DNA from: Candidatus Puniceispirillum sp.
Lineage (GTDB): Bacteria > Pseudomonadota > Alphaproteobacteria > Puniceispirillales > Puniceispirillaceae
Assembly: GCA_028383305.1 (NCBI GenBank)
Contig: JAOEVD010000002.1
Location: 62,001 to 126,000, forward strand
DNA: 64,000 bases
Direction: 5' to 3'
Positions 10,490 to 22,471 of this stretch are shown one piece after another (positions within the stretch are counted from its first letter, which is position 1; each line of letters opens with the position of its first letter). Position numbers and translations under genes: made by a program. Below the pieces are notes generated by a model, which saw only the letters and a program-made list of their open reading frames with translations, had not been told where the DNA came from and ran no database searches.

Positions 10490-11422
10490 ATGGCACGCAA
10501 ACGCGGACAGCCAATTCATGGCTGGGTTAACCTTGACAAACCAAAAGGTATAAGCTCGGCCAAGGCAGTGGCGATTGTCAGGCGGGTTTTTGACGCTGCA
10601 AAGGCCGGTCATGGTGGCACGCTTGACCCGCTGGCAAGCGGTGTTCTTCCCATTGCCCTTGGCGAAGCTACTAAAACCGTATCTTTTGCGATGGGCCAGC
10701 TGAAATCCTATGAATTTGAATTGGCCTGGGGAAGCGAAACCAGCACCGATGATGGCGAAGGCAGTATTACCTGCCAGTCGGATCACCGCCCGGATGCGGC
10801 CGCGATTGGTGCGGCGCTAGCGCATTATCAAGGCCATATCCAACAAGTACCGCCGGTCTATTCGGCAATTAAGGTTGATGGCAAGCGCGCCTATGATTTG
10901 GCGCGAAAGGCAGGCGATGATGAGGCGGCGATCACGCTGGACTCGCGAGAGATTTACATTGAATCCTTTCGCCGAATTGCGTCAGATCAGAACCATGCCC
11001 GATTCTATGTTGCTTGTGGCAAAGGCGCCTATATTCGGGCATTGGCACGCGACCTTGGGCGCGATCTTGGTACGGCAGCGCATGTCACCGCGCTTCGGCG
11101 GCTGTCAGTCGGACAATTTCATGCTGATCATGCGATTTCACTGGATTTTTTAGAGAAGCTGCCGCATAGTGCCGCCGCTTTAGAGCATTTGCATCCTGTT
11201 GTGAGTGCGCTGGACGACATCCCGGCGCTACCCATTTCAGGGAATGAGGCAACTAAGCTTCGCCATGGTCAGACGATTCCGGCGATCAGTGCATCAGCAC
11301 AGGATCGTTTTCAGGCGCTTTTGACCGGTGCAACCGCAATCGCCATGGAGGGAGACCGTCCGGTGGCTTTGGTGGTGGTCAAGGCTGGTGCGGTTTGTCC
11401 TGTTCGCGTGCTAAATATTTAA
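10490..11422 (+). CDS. truB: tRNA pseudouridine-55 synthase
   Basis: TruB converts U55 of tRNA to pseudouridine. The 310-residue product has the N-terminal GWVNLDKPKGISSAKAV motif and the catalytic-loop sequence HGGTLDPLASGVLPIALGEATK with its essential Asp (about residue 46). KGAYIRALARDLGR is also typical. The ATG after rbfA is chosen over an upstream frame extension that overlaps the rbfA end. Confidence 0.95.
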   Translation: MARKRGQPIHGWVNLDKPKGISSAKAVAIVRRVFDAAKAGHGGTLDPLASGVLPIALGEATKTVSFAMGQLKSYEFELAWGSETSTDDGEGSITCQSDHRPDAAAIGAALAHYQGHIQQVPPVYSAIKVDGKRAYDLARKAGDDEAAITLDSREIYIESFRRIASDQNHARFYVACGKGAYIRALARDLGRDLGTAAHVTALRRLSVGQFHADHAISLDFLEKLPHSAAALEHLHPVVSALDDIPALPISGNEATKLRHGQTIPAISASAQDRFQALLTGATAIAMEGDRPVALVVVKAGAVCPVRVLNI

Positions 11423-11446
11423 CTTAAACCTATATAGGAGGTTTCG

Positions 11447-11716
11447 ATGTCGATTACACAGGAACGCAAAGCCGAGCTAATTGCTGAGTTTGGCAAAAAT
11501 GACAAGGATTCAGGATCTGCATCAGTTCAGGTGGCTATCCTGTCTGAGCGCATTCGCAACCTGACCGAGCATCTAAAAGACCATAAAAAAGATTTCGGGT
11601 CACGTCGTGGCCTTTTGGCCATGGTGGGCCAGCGTCGCAGTCTTCTTGACTATATCAAGTCGGGCAACGTTGCGACCTATAAGGCGTTGATTGAGAAGTT
11701 AGGCTTGCGCCGCTAA
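11447..11716 (+). CDS. rpsO: 30S ribosomal protein S15
   Basis: S15 binds the central domain of 16S rRNA. The 89-residue length and motifs ([34 protein letters not shown] and the basic RRSLLDYIK tail) are standard. A strong ATAGGAGG precedes the ATG. rpsO is followed by a terminator and then pnp, an order kept in many proteobacteria. Confidence 0.97.
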   Translation: MSITQERKAELIAEFGKNDKDSGSASVQVAILSERIRNLTEHLKDHKKDFGSRRGLLAMVGQRRSLLDYIKSGNVATYKALIEKLGLRR

Positions 11717-11736
11717 GCCTTCTTCACAGAAAGCCT

Positions 11737-11770
11737 AAAAAACCGTCCTGCTATTGGTAGGGCGGTTTTT
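11737..11770 (+). terminator. Rho-independent terminator after rpsO
   Basis: An ACCGTCCT/AGGGCGGT stem with one G-U pair, closed by flanking A and T runs, ends in TTTTT. It would end the rimP-rpsO operon, at least in part, ahead of pnp. Confidence 0.8.
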
Positions 11771-11836
11771 GCATGTGGCGCATTTTATTTGCTTTTTTCA
11801 AGATTGCGTGCGAGAACAGCCGTGATCAAAGGGATT

Positions 11837-11941
11837 AGGAATTAATAGGGCACGAACAAGGCTGATTGAGGGTGCCCCCGACAACCAGATGCAGACAGAG
11901 CGCTGGCACGACGAGATAACCTTCAAAACATTTTAATTCCT
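11837..11941 (+). ncRNA. Candidate structured RNA in the rpsO-pnp spacer
   Basis: A 105-nt segment is closed by a perfect 9-bp inverted repeat (AGGAATTAA at 11837-11845, TTAATTCCT at 11933-11941). Inside it are a GGGCAC/GTGCCC hairpin (11848-11853 with 11872-11877, 18-nt loop) and a CCAG/CTGG hairpin (11885-11888 with 11903-11906), giving a three-way-junction-like layout. It lies about 100 nt before the pnp start, downstream of the rpsO terminator. It could be a pnp leader element (in E. coli the pnp leader is cut by RNase III and autoregulated) or an independent small RNA. I do not match it to a named RNA family. Confidence 0.4.
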
Positions 11942-12038
11942 TTGTCACAGCGATGTTCATCATGAGGATGTGCGTTGCATTTTTGCTGTTCTCTCGCTGG
12001 ATTGCTGGCGTTGAGATGAAATGAAAGAGATGAAATAG

Positions 12039-14156
12039 ATGTTCAAGTTATTCCGCAAAGAATTGGAATGGGGCGGTACAAAGCTGGTTCTTGAAACCGG
12101 TAAAGTTGCCCGTCAAGCCGATGGCGCTGTTATGGTCAGCCTTGGTGAGACAAAAGTATTATGTACAGCTGTTGCGGCGCAAAGCCCAAAGCCTGGTCAG
12201 GATTTTTTCCCATTGACCGTCAATTATCAGGAAAAAGCCTTCGCAGCAGGTAAAATCCCCGGTGGCTTTTTCAAGCGTGAAGGCCGTCCTTCGGAAAATG
12301 AAACCCTTGTTTGCCGTTTGATTGACCGCCCGATCCGTCCGTTATTCCCGAAATCATTCAAATGTGAAACTCAGGTTATCTGTACCGTTCTGGCGCATGA
12401 TATGGAAAATAATCCTGATATCGCCGCGATGATTGGTGCTTCGGCAGCTTTGACCTTATCAGGTGTGCCGTTCTTTGGCCCGATTGCCGCAGCGCGCATT
12501 GGATGGATTGATGGAGCCTATGTTTTGAACCCGACCGTCGATCAGATGGATGAAAGTGAACTTGATCTGATCATGGCTGGAACGCATGAAGGCGTTTTGA
12601 TGGTTGAATCAGAAGCCAAGGAACTGTCAGAAGAAATCATGCTTGGCGCGGTGAATTTTGGTCACCAGTCCGTCAAGCCGGTGATTGATGCCATTATCGA
12701 ACTGGCCGAATCATGTGCGAAAGAGCCCCGCGCGCTTCCGGAGGAGCCAGCAGAAATTGGTGATATCAACAAGGTTCTAAAGGGTTTTGCCAAGAGTTTT
12801 GAAGCCGCTTATAAAATTGCCGATAAAACCGATCGTCAAGCAGCTTTGAATGAGGTTCGCGCCGAAGCAAAAACCGCAATTGGCGATGATTATGATGCCG
12901 TTCTTGTTGGTGGCCTGATCAAAGGCATGGAAGCCGATGTTGTTCGGGGTGCGATCTTGAAAACCGGCGTTCGAATTGATGGTCGTGACACAAAGACCGT
13001 TCGCCAGATTGTTGCTGAGGCCGGATTCCTGCCGCGGGCGCACGGATCATCTTTGTTCACCCGCGGTGAAACACAGGCGATGGTTGTTGCCACGCTTGGC
13101 ACGGGTCAGGATGAACAAATCATTGATGCGTTGGTTGGTGAAAGCCGGTCTAGCTTCATGCTTCATTATAATTTCCCGCCATATTCAGTTGGCGAGGCTG
13201 GCCGTGTTGGATCGCCTGGTCGGCGTGAAATTGGTCATGGAAAATTAGCATGGCGTGCGCTTCGTCCGTTGTTGCCGACCAAAGACGAATTTCCGTACAC
13301 GATCCGGCTTGTTTCTGAAATCACCGAATCAAACGGATCATCTTCAATGGCGACCGTTTGTGGTGGTTCATTGGCGATGATGGATGCTGGCGTGCCATTG
13401 AAACGTCCGGTTGCTGGTATTGCGATGGGATTGATTAAAGAAGGCGATGATTTTGCCGTTCTGTCCGATATTCTTGGTGATGAAGATCACCTTGGCGATA
13501 TGGATTTCAAAGTCGCCGGTTCACAAAATGGTGTGACCTCATTGCAGATGGACATCAAAATCACATCAATCACACCTGAGATCATGCAGATTGCACTTGA
13601 TCAAGCACGCGATGGCCGGATTCATATTCTTGATGAAATGGCCAAGGCATTGACCTCGGCGCGTGATGATTTGGCCGATAGCGCGCCAAAAATCACCACC
13701 TTGAAAATTCCGGTTGATAAAATCCGCGACATCATTGGCCCGGGTGGCAAAATCATCCGTGAAATCTGTGAAGAAACAGGTGCCAAGATTGATATCGAAG
13801 ATGATGGCACCGTCAAGGTTGCAGCCGTTTCAGGCCCGTCAGGCGAAGCCGCTGTTGCGCGGATTCGTGATATCGTTGCCGAGCCAGAGCTTGGTGTGAT
13901 CTACAACGGTACTGTAGTCAAAACCGTTGATTTCGGGGCGTTCGTCAATTTCCTTGGGGCAAAAGACGGGCTGGTTCATATTTCTGAGCTGCAAAATGGC
14001 CGTACCGAAAAAACCACCGATATCTGTAAAGATGGTGATGCGGTTAAGGTCAAGGTTATCGGCTTTGATGATCGTGGTAAGGTAAAGCTGTCAATGAAGC
14101 GTGTTGATCAGGAAACTGGTGCTGATCTTGAAGCCGCTGCTGAAACCGCTGAATAG
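12039..14156 (+). CDS. pnp: Polynucleotide phosphorylase
   Basis: PNPase degrades RNA 3'-5' using phosphate and can add tails; it also forms part of the degradosome. The 705-residue protein shows two RNase PH-like domains (the second with [20 protein letters not shown] and the core around [18 protein letters not shown]), a KH domain ([29 protein letters not shown]) and a C-terminal S1 domain ([32 protein letters not shown]). The C-terminus is short, with no long extension after S1. Confidence 0.97.
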   Translation: MFKLFRKELEWGGTKLVLETGKVARQADGAVMVSLGETKVLCTAVAAQSPKPGQDFFPLTVNYQEKAFAAGKIPGGFFKREGRPSENETLVCRLIDRPIRPLFPKSFKCETQVICTVLAHDMENNPDIAAMIGASAALTLSGVPFFGPIAAARIGWIDGAYVLNPTVDQMDESELDLIMAGTHEGVLMVESEAKELSEEIMLGAVNFGHQSVKPVIDAIIELAESCAKEPRALPEEPAEIGDINKVLKGFAKSFEAAYKIADKTDRQAALNEVRAEAKTAIGDDYDAVLVGGLIKGMEADVVRGAILKTGVRIDGRDTKTVRQIVAEAGFLPRAHGSSLFTRGETQAMVVATLGTGQDEQIIDALVGESRSSFMLHYNFPPYSVGEAGRVGSPGRREIGHGKLAWRALRPLLPTKDEFPYTIRLVSEITESNGSSSMATVCGGSLAMMDAGVPLKRPVAGIAMGLIKEGDDFAVLSDILGDEDHLGDMDFKVAGSQNGVTSLQMDIKITSITPEIMQIALDQARDGRIHILDEMAKALTSARDDLADSAPKITTLKIPVDKIRDIIGPGGKIIREICEETGAKIDIEDDGTVKVAAVSGPSGEAAVARIRDIVAEPELGVIYNGTVVKTVDFGAFVNFLGAKDGLVHISELQNGRTEKTTDICKDGDAVKVKVIGFDDRGKVKLSMKRVDQETGADLEAAAETAE

Positions 14157-14185
14157 ACCGCAATAAGAATCGAACAAGATGAAAA

Positions 14186-14214
14186 AAGGCGGTGCCAGTG
14201 GCACCGCCTTTTGC
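14186..14214. terminator. Bidirectional terminator between pnp and fabI
   Basis: A perfect 11-bp stem (AAGGCGGTGCC, loop AGT, GGCACCGCCTT) has A residues on its left and T residues on its right. It can serve pnp on the + strand and fabI on the - strand, which converge here. Confidence 0.85.
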
Positions 14215-14234
14215 TTGTCTATGGTTTCTATAGC

Positions 14235-15023
14235 TTAGGATTCGCCTGGAATGCCGACGCTATTATAACCACCATCAACAAAATGCACTTCGCCGGTTAC
14301 GCCTGACGATAGATTTGACACCAGATAAAGACCGGCATGCCCAACCTCATCAAGCCCGGGATTGCGTTTAAGCGGTGCATGATGTTCGGCATGGCGGAAA
14401 ATATGCCGCGCCCCGGTAATCGCCGCGCCAGCAAGCGTGCGCATCGGTCCGGCCGATAACGCATTGACCCGAATATTTTGACCACCAAGATCAACCGCAA
14501 GATAGCGAACCGAGGCTTCTAAGGCAGCTTTGGCAACCCCCATGACATTATAATTTGGTGTGCTTCGTTGCGCGCCAAGAAAGCTAAGCGTTACCAATGC
14601 ACCGCCATCGGGCATCATGTTACGGGCGGCGCGCGCGACTTCGGTAAAGGAATAGGCCGATACCATCATGGTATTTTCGAAATTCTGGCGGCTGGTATCC
14701 ATATAGGCGCCTTTTAATTCATTCTTGTCGGAAAATGCCAAGGCATGAACGACAAAATCGATTGTTGGCCAATGCGTTGCCAATTCGGCAAAACAGCGGT
14801 CAATTGCACCCTCTTTGGCAACATCACATTCGATCATGATGTTTGAGCCAATTGATTCAGCCAAGGGTGCCAGCCTTTTGCCAAACCCCTCCATTTGATA
14901 GGAAAAAGCAATTTCGGCGCCTTGTTTGGCGGCGGCTTCGGCAATGCCCCATGCAATGGATTTGTCATTTGCAACACCCATCACAAGGCCGCGTTTGCCA
15001 GCCAGTAAAGTTCTGGGCTGCAT
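14235..15023 (-). CDS. fabI: Enoyl-[acyl-carrier-protein] reductase (NADH), FabI type
   Basis: FabI performs the last reduction in each fatty acid elongation cycle. The cofactor motif GVANDKSIAWGIA and the active-site pair Tyr-x6-Lys in NYNVMGVAKAAL are present. The true start is the ATG (MQPRTLLAGKRG) one base after the fabB stop, giving 262 residues; a longer frame reads back into fabB. The operon runs fabA-fabB-fabI leftward. Confidence 0.95.
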   Translation of the reverse strand: MQPRTLLAGKRGLVMGVANDKSIAWGIAEAAAKQGAEIAFSYQMEGFGKRLAPLAESIGSNIMIECDVAKEGAIDRCFAELATHWPTIDFVVHALAFSDKNELKGAYMDTSRQNFENTMMVSAYSFTEVARAARNMMPDGGALVTLSFLGAQRSTPNYNVMGVAKAALEASVRYLAVDLGGQNIRVNALSAGPMRTLAGAAITGARHIFRHAEHHAPLKRNPGLDEVGHAGLYLVSNLSSGVTGEVHFVDGGYNSVGIPGES

Positions 15024-15024
15024 A

Positions 15025-16257
15025 TTATACCTTTCGCAAGGCCAATGTGGCGTTAGTGCCGCCAAAGCCAAATGAGTTGGACAATGCCAGATTGATTGAA
15101 AAATCATCCATGCGGCTTTGCGCTACTGGAATATCGCCAATGGCCGGATCGGGCGCGTGGATATTGGCAGATGCGGCAATGAATTTATTATGCATCATGA
15201 TGATCGTATAGATGGCTTCTTGAACCCCTGTCGCACCAAGCGAATGGCCGGTCAATGATTTGGTCGACGTGACAACCGGAAGATGGCCACGCGGGCCAAA
15301 GACAGTGCGAACCGCGTCAAGCTCCTTTACATCGCCAACTGGCGTTGATGTGCCATGCGCATTGATGTAATCCACCTTATCGGTAAGCTTGTTACCATCA
15401 AAACCGGCAAGTGCTAGCTCCATGCAGCGCACCGCGCCTTCGCCGGATGGTGCAACCATATCCGCGCCATCTGAATTGGCACCATAGCCAACCAGTTCAG
15501 CATAGATTTTTGCCCCGCGTGCCACCGCATGATCCATATTTTCAAGAACAACCATGCCGCCGCCGCCAGCAATCACAAATCCATCGCGGTCGGCATCATA
15601 GGGGCGTGAGGCCAGTTCTGGCGTGTCGTTATATTTCGAAGACATTGCCCCCATCGCGTCAAACAAAACGGATAAGGTCCAATGCAGTTCTTCGCCGCCG
15701 CCGGCAAAGATAATATCTTGGCTGCCACTACGAATGGCATCAGCACCAGCGGTAATACAATGTGCCGAGGTTGAACAAGCCGAGGAAATCGAATAATTGA
15801 TGCCGCGAATTTTGAAAAAAGTGGCGATACAGGCCGAAACGGTCGATGACATGCAGCGTGGCACCATATAAGGCCCAATCCGTTTTGGGCCTTTTTCGCG
15901 GGTGATATCAAAGGCGGCAAGCAGATTGGCCGTTGATGGACCACCTGAACCGGCGACAAGACCGCTTCGTTCATTTGACACTTGATGATCTTCAAGCCCA
16001 GCATCGGCAATGGCCTGCTCCATCGCCAGAACCGCATAGGCAGCCCCTTCACCCATAAAGCGAAGCCGCTTGCGATCAACATGATCGGCAACATCAAGCT
16101 TGACGGTGCCATGTACCTGACTGCGAAATCCAAGCTCGGTATATTCCGGCGCGGCAACAATGCCCGAGGTTCCGTTACGCAACGAATTGGTAACTTCGCT
16201 GACATTATTTCCAATCGAGGAAACGATTCCGATTCCGGTAATGGCAACACGGCGCAT
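15025..16257 (-). CDS. fabB: 3-oxoacyl-[acyl-carrier-protein] synthase I
   Basis: FabB is the beta-ketoacyl-ACP synthase needed to elongate unsaturated acyl chains. The Cys-His-His triad is visible: Cys in [10 protein letters not shown] (about residue 161), His in [11 protein letters not shown] and His in [11 protein letters not shown], with the C-terminal [10 protein letters not shown] glycine loop. The 410-residue length is normal. It sits 5 bp after fabA, with which it forms the classical FabA/FabB anaerobic unsaturated fatty acid route. Confidence 0.95.
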   Translation of the reverse strand: MRRVAITGIGIVSSIGNNVSEVTNSLRNGTSGIVAAPEYTELGFRSQVHGTVKLDVADHVDRKRLRFMGEGAAYAVLAMEQAIADAGLEDHQVSNERSGLVAGSGGPSTANLLAAFDITREKGPKRIGPYMVPRCMSSTVSACIATFFKIRGINYSISSACSTSAHCITAGADAIRSGSQDIIFAGGGEELHWTLSVLFDAMGAMSSKYNDTPELASRPYDADRDGFVIAGGGGMVVLENMDHAVARGAKIYAELVGYGANSDGADMVAPSGEGAVRCMELALAGFDGNKLTDKVDYINAHGTSTPVGDVKELDAVRTVFGPRGHLPVVTSTKSLTGHSLGATGVQEAIYTIIMMHNKFIAASANIHAPDPAIGDIPVAQSRMDDFSINLALSNSFGFGGTNATLALRKV

Positions 16258-16262
16258 GATCT

Positions 16263-16781
16263 TTAAGCTCCTTCAGGGGTAAACAGGCCAACGCGGATAT
16301 CATTGGCTTCAAAAACAACCTCGCCATCGCAAAGCACTTTGCCATCGGCAATGCCCATCACAAGGCGGCGCATGATGACCCGCTTCATATCAAGACGAAA
16401 TGTCACAAGCTTGTTACTTGGCAGAATCTGACCGGTAAATTTCACCTCACCAACCGACAGAGCGCGCCCCCGTCCAAGCCCGCCTGACCAGCCCAGAAAA
16501 AAGCCAACAAGCTGCCATAGCGCATCCATGCCAAGACAGCCCGGCATCACTGGATCGCCCTCAAAATGGCAAGGAAAGAACCAAAGATCAGAGTTCAAAT
16601 CAAACTCAGCATCAATCTGGCCTTTGCCAAATTCACCACCATTGTCATCAATGCGTGTAATGCGGTCACACATCAGCATTGGCGGCAATGGCAATTGCGG
16701 GTTTCCTGGCCCGAACATCTGGCCTTTGGCGCAGCTGATTAATTCATCATAGGTAAAAGAGCTTTGATCTTTGGGCAACAT
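16263..16781 (-). CDS. fabA: 3-hydroxydecanoyl-[acyl-carrier-protein] dehydratase/isomerase
   Basis: FabA dehydrates 3-hydroxydecanoyl-ACP and isomerises trans-2 to cis-3-decenoyl-ACP, the branch point to unsaturated fatty acids. The catalytic His lies in [23 protein letters not shown] (about residue 72), with the partner Asp at GMDALW. The 172-residue length is standard. AAGGAAG precedes the ATG. It is divergent from irr, as in many alphaproteobacteria. Confidence 0.95.
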   Translation of the reverse strand: MLPKDQSSFTYDELISCAKGQMFGPGNPQLPLPPMLMCDRITRIDDNGGEFGKGQIDAEFDLNSDLWFFPCHFEGDPVMPGCLGMDALWQLVGFFLGWSGGLGRGRALSVGEVKFTGQILPSNKLVTFRLDMKRVIMRRLVMGIADGKVLCDGEVVFEANDIRVGLFTPEGA

Positions 16782-17085
16782 ATTAACTTCCTTGTTACAA
16801 ACGGGCGTGCATCTAAGGTCAAATTGACCCTACAAGCCTGCCGGTTTTGATTTTCCTGCTATACCGGTTAAATCGGTCAAAATACCGAATATAGGCAAGG
16901 CCAGCAGAGAAAAATCACTTGGTTTTCTGTCTTTTGCTACGATGTTAAGCGCAGCTTTTAACGCCCTATAGAAAGCACGAAATACCCCTCTAAGCCAAGG
17001 CATTATTGACATTTGGCCGGTGACCGCTCATTTTGACCCAGCAATGGGAAAGATGAGTCACAAAAATATGAACCAAAAGGACAGA
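16782..17085. other. Divergent control region between fabA and irr
   Basis: No gene is seen. The 304-bp stretch holds a perfect 6-1-6 inverted repeat (GGTCAA, A, TTGACC) at 16817-16829, 36 bp before the fabA start. Further in (about 16863-16886) there are several ACCG/CGGT half-site-like words. These suit repressor or activator sites for the fab operon, but the binding protein is unknown. Confidence 0.4.
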
Positions 17086-17499
17086 ATGACGCCAAAGGCG
17101 CATTTTGCTGAAAAACTGCGCCTTGCCGGTTTGCGGCCAACGCGCCAGAGAGTGGCAATTGCCACGCTGCTTCTTGATGGCCGCCATCGCCATGTAACAG
17201 CCGATAGCCTGACCGAAGAAATCACCGCTGCTGGCCTGCATGTGTCTGGCGGGACGGTTTATAATACATTGAACCAATTTACCGAGGCTGGCTTGCTTCG
17301 TCGGGTGATGGTTCATAATGACTATAGCCTGTTTGATACCAACACCGATCATCACCATCATTTCTATGAAGCCGAAAATGACCAGCTTGTCGATATTCCT
17401 CATGATGATGTGATTCTGGCACAATTGCCTGCCGCGCCTGATGGGCATGAAATCAAAGCGGTTGATGTGGTAATTCATATTCAAAGCAAAAACTCCTGA
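17086..17499 (+). CDS. irr: Fur-family iron response regulator Irr
   Basis: Irr is the alphaproteobacterial Fur relative that controls iron and heme genes according to heme status. The winged-helix segment (LRLAGLRPTRQRVAIATLL ... GGTVYNTLNQFTEAGLLRRV) is followed by the Irr-type FDTNTDHHHHFYE histidine cluster. There is no CPxH heme motif near the N-terminus. The ATG at MTPKAHFAEKL has AAAGGA upstream and gives 137 residues; earlier starts at GTG 17020 or ATG 17053 are possible. The position next to fabA and before katG supports the assignment. Confidence 0.88.
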   Translation: MTPKAHFAEKLRLAGLRPTRQRVAIATLLLDGRHRHVTADSLTEEITAAGLHVSGGTVYNTLNQFTEAGLLRRVMVHNDYSLFDTNTDHHHHFYEAENDQLVDIPHDDVILAQLPAAPDGHEIKAVDVVIHIQSKNS

Positions 17500-17533
17500 T
17501 TGCCGATTTGGTGATAGATCTGCCTTCAACTAG

Positions 17534-17550
17534 TTTAAAATCATTCTAAA
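17534..17550. promoter_or_regulatory. ICE-like palindrome (candidate Irr box) upstream of katG
   Basis: TTTAAAATCATTCTAAA is an 8-1-8 inverted repeat with one mismatch and closely resembles the iron control element bound by Irr in rhizobia. It lies just upstream of a good promoter for katG and 35 bp after the irr stop. This suggests, but does not prove, that Irr controls katG. Confidence 0.55.
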
Positions 17551-17555
17551 GAGCC

Positions 17556-17584
17556 TTGACCCAACAAGGCTTCATACCTATCTT
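17556..17584 (+). promoter_or_regulatory. Predicted sigma70-type promoter of katG
   Basis: TTGACC, a 17-bp spacer and TATCTT stand about 95 bp before the katG ATG. The -35 hexamer begins 6 bp after the Irr-box-like palindrome, so a bound regulator would touch RNA polymerase. Confidence 0.45.
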
Positions 17585-17666
17585 CTGACATAGATAAACC
17601 TTGCTTATAAGGGCTTTGTGATTGCCGGAAACCCAAAGGCGATGTGAGTATACGCACAAGATCTAA

Positions 17667-19817
<2,151 letters not shown>

Positions 19818-19849
19818 AGCCGTCGATTTTTCACCGGCATAAATAATCG

Positions 19850-19880
19850 CGGCATCCCAGTAAAATGGGGTGCCGTTTTT
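19850..19880 (+). terminator. Rho-independent terminator after katG
   Basis: A 10-bp stem (CGGCATCCCA with TGGGGTGCCG, one G-U pair, 6-nt loop) is followed by TTTTT. It separates katG from the convergent SH3-protein gene. Confidence 0.85.
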
Positions 19881-19896
19881 ATTGAAAATATAAAAT

Positions 19897-20466
19897 CTAA
19901 TCGAGGCTTTCGGTTTCGAGAAGTCCCCAGACGGCTTGCCGCTTGATCCAGCCGCGAACATCATTATTTGCCACACGGCACCATGCTTTTGGACAGGATT
20001 GCAATTCCATCAGCGCCAACCGTTCGGCAAGCGCAATGACATTTGATGTTTCATCGGGATTGGCATGGATTTTTGCCATACTCTTTTGCACCAGCGCCAT
20101 GCGCCGAAGCGATAGAACCGATCCATGCATCCATCCTGCGGTGCCATCATGGTCAATCACTTTGCGCCAGATGCCGAATTCAGCATCAACCAGAAGCGGC
20201 AGACCAGCTTTTCGATATTGCCATAAAACCGGATATTCCCGCCCGGGGCCAGCCCGCAAATTGGTCTCGTCAAATCTCAATGTCACATAGCGCGGTACGG
20301 GCAGGCCACTGCCGCGAACGGTCAATTTGGCCTCTTGTGCGTGTGCCATGCCATTTCTGGTTGGCAAATCAAGTGGCGAAATCACCGCTTGTAATAGCCA
20401 AAAAAGGCCAAAAACCAGCGCCATGATCAGCGGTTTTTGAAATATCACAATAAATTTTTTTGTCAT
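19897..20466 (-). CDS. Secreted/anchored bacterial SH3-domain protein
   Basis: The 189-residue product has an N-terminal hydrophobic segment (about residues 10-28: PLIMALVFGLFWLLQAVI) that acts as a signal or anchor. Two SH3-type repeats follow: the first around LRFDETNLRAGPGREYPVLWQY to GWMHGSVLS, the second around AKIHANPDETSNVIAL to VRGWIKRQAVWG. Such domains bind peptidoglycan or proteins in the periplasm. It is divergent from the hydroxyacid dehydrogenase gene, an arrangement common in alphaproteobacteria. Exact function unknown. Confidence 0.8.
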   Translation of the reverse strand: MTKKFIVIFQKPLIMALVFGLFWLLQAVISPLDLPTRNGMAHAQEAKLTVRGSGLPVPRYVTLRFDETNLRAGPGREYPVLWQYRKAGLPLLVDAEFGIWRKVIDHDGTAGWMHGSVLSLRRMALVQKSMAKIHANPDETSNVIALAERLALMELQSCPKAWCRVANNDVRGWIKRQAVWGLLETESLD

Positions 20467-20630
20467 GCTGCTCGTTGTTCTGGTAGAGTTTTGGCGGTAT
20501 TTGGTGCAGATTGATGCGGGTTAAAGAATTAATTTAATATACCATTTGTTCTGCGCCGCAAGCTTAGGGTTTTTTCAGGCCAATTGCCAGCCAGAGTTCG
20601 GTATTTGTTTTCAATTTAAGAGAGCCATCA

Positions 20631-21617
20631 ATGAGTCAAAGCAAACCAAAAGTGATTTTGACACGCAAGCTTCCGGAGACAATCGAAACCCGGATGCGTG
20701 AGCTTTTTGATACCACTTTGAATGATAGTGACAAGGCGCTAAGCCGTGACGAGCTGGAAATGGCTGTGAAAACGGCGGATGTTATTGTGCCAACCGTTAC
20801 TGATAGAATTGATGCTGATTTGATTGCTAAGGCCGGAAGCCAGCTTCGCCTGATTGCCTCATTTGGAACCGGCGTTGATCATATTGACCTTGCCGCGGCA
20901 AAGGCGCGCGGCATTACCGTTACCAACACCCCTGGCGTCTTAACCGAAGATACGGCTGATGTCTCAATGGCGTTGATTCTGGCGGTGCCACGGCGGATTG
21001 CCGAAGGCGATGCGTTGGCACGATCAGGCCAATGGCAGGGCTGGTCGCCAACGGGCATGCTTGGTCATCGCATTAATGGCAAACGGCTTGGCATTGTTGG
21101 TATGGGCCGGATTGGTGAAGCGGTTGCGCGGCGGGCGCGTGGATTTGGTCTGTCGATTCATTATCATAACCGGAAACCGGTTCACCCCGAAACCGAAGCG
21201 GAACTTGAGGCAACATATTGGGAATCGCTCGAACAGATGTTGGCGCGGGTTGATATTGTGTCGGTCAATTGCCCACATACGTCGGCAACAAATCATCTAT
21301 TATCGCGTGAAAGACTGTCGCTGATGCAGCGCTCGGCCTATCTGGTGAATACTTCACGCGGCGAGGTGGTTGATGAAGTCGCGCTTGCCGATCTTTTGGC
21401 TCAGCGTCATATCGCTGGTGCCGGACTTGATGTTTATAGCAGTGAGCCGGAAATTCCGGCTGGGCTTCGCGATTTGCCAAATGTTGTTTTGCTGCCCCAT
21501 ATTGGATCGGCGACCATTGAGGGGCGTTTGCAAATGGGTGACAAGGTGATCATTAATGTGCAGACATTCTGGGATGGTCATACCCCGCCAGATCGGGTGA
21601 TTGAGGCCATGCTTTAG
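20631..21617 (+). CDS. D-isomer-specific 2-hydroxyacid dehydrogenase (glyoxylate/hydroxypyruvate reductase type)
   Basis: The enzyme interconverts 2-oxo and D-2-hydroxy acids with NAD(P)H. The substrate-domain motif SFGTGVDHIDL, the Rossmann motif GIVGMGRIGEAVARRA (about residue 153) and the catalytic Arg (VNTSRGEVVDE), Glu (SSEPEIP) and His (LLPHIGSAT) are all present. The 328-residue length and sequence style fit the GyaR/glyoxylate reductase group; the substrate is inferred. It stands alone, divergent from the SH3-protein gene. Confidence 0.85.
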   Translation: MSQSKPKVILTRKLPETIETRMRELFDTTLNDSDKALSRDELEMAVKTADVIVPTVTDRIDADLIAKAGSQLRLIASFGTGVDHIDLAAAKARGITVTNTPGVLTEDTADVSMALILAVPRRIAEGDALARSGQWQGWSPTGMLGHRINGKRLGIVGMGRIGEAVARRARGFGLSIHYHNRKPVHPETEAELEATYWESLEQMLARVDIVSVNCPHTSATNHLLSRERLSLMQRSAYLVNTSRGEVVDEVALADLLAQRHIAGAGLDVYSSEPEIPAGLRDLPNVVLLPHIGSATIEGRLQMGDKVIINVQTFWDGHTPPDRVIEAML

Positions 21618-21685
21618 CCATATCTGGCTTGTGGCATTATCCTGACGGATCTTTCATTTTTGGGTCAATTGAGTTTGCGCCGATT

Positions 21686-22465
21686 TTAACCTGCAGCACC
21701 AGATGATGTGCCACAACAGCTGCAATCGAGCCGTGCGACGGTTTGAATTTCCATAAAATCGTTTCCCGCCGCTTCAATCAGCAAAAGCCTTCCAGTTAAG
21801 GTGCGCGGCTGGCCAAGAACAATCTTGATAGTTTCAAGCGCCTGCAATGTCCCAACCAATCCAGCAACAGGCCCAAGAATGCCCGCTTCGGAACAGCCCG
21901 GTGCCTGTTTCGCATCGGGCATGGCCGGAAACACGCATCGATAACACGGGCTGCCAAAGTGGCCTTTGACGCTGCTCTGAAAGACCGAAACCTGTCCTTC
22001 CATGCGCACCGCCCCGCCAAAGACAAGCGGCTTGCTTGCCGCATGCGCCGCATCACCAAGAAGGTAGCGCGCCTCGGCATTATCGGTGCAATCAACAACA
22101 ACATCATGCGCTTTTAATAATTGTTCGACATTGCCATTGCTGAGCCTTTGTCCAAGCTGCGAGATATGGATTGCCGGATTGATTGCGCTTGCCGCCATCG
22201 CCGCTTGCTGAGATTTCAACAGGCCAACATCACTGTCTTTGTAAATGACTTGCCGGTTTAAATCGGTTCGCGAAACATGATCATCATCGATAATGGTAAT
22301 CGTGCCAATACCGGCAGCGGCAAGATACATGATCACCGGCGCGCCAAGCCCGCCAGCACCAACAACAAGCACCCGCGCCGCCAATAATTGTTCCTGACCT
22401 TCCTCGCCAATTGCCGGCATGATCGCCTGACGGGCATAGCGTTCTAGATCATCATCATTCAGCAT
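21686..22465 (-). CDS. moeB: ThiF/MoeB/HesA-family adenylyltransferase
   Basis: E1-like enzymes of this family adenylate the C-terminal Gly of ThiS or MoaD for sulfur transfer. The ATP-binding glycine loop VLVVGAGGLGAPV (about residue 34), DRTDLNRQ-like signature (RTDLNRQVIY) and two Cys pairs for zinc (CYRC near 170 and CSCC near the C-terminus) are visible. There is no rhodanese domain; at 259 residues it is the short form. It lies 6 bp after dut. Whether it serves thiamine or molybdopterin synthesis cannot be decided here. Confidence 0.85.
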   Translation of the reverse strand: MLNDDDLERYARQAIMPAIGEEGQEQLLAARVLVVGAGGLGAPVIMYLAAAGIGTITIIDDDHVSRTDLNRQVIYKDSDVGLLKSQQAAMAASAINPAIHISQLGQRLSNGNVEQLLKAHDVVVDCTDNAEARYLLGDAAHAASKPLVFGGAVRMEGQVSVFQSSVKGHFGSPCYRCVFPAMPDAKQAPGCSEAGILGPVAGLVGTLQALETIKIVLGQPRTLTGRLLLIEAAGNDFMEIQTVARLDCSCCGTSSGAAG

Positions 22466-22471
22466 AATATC

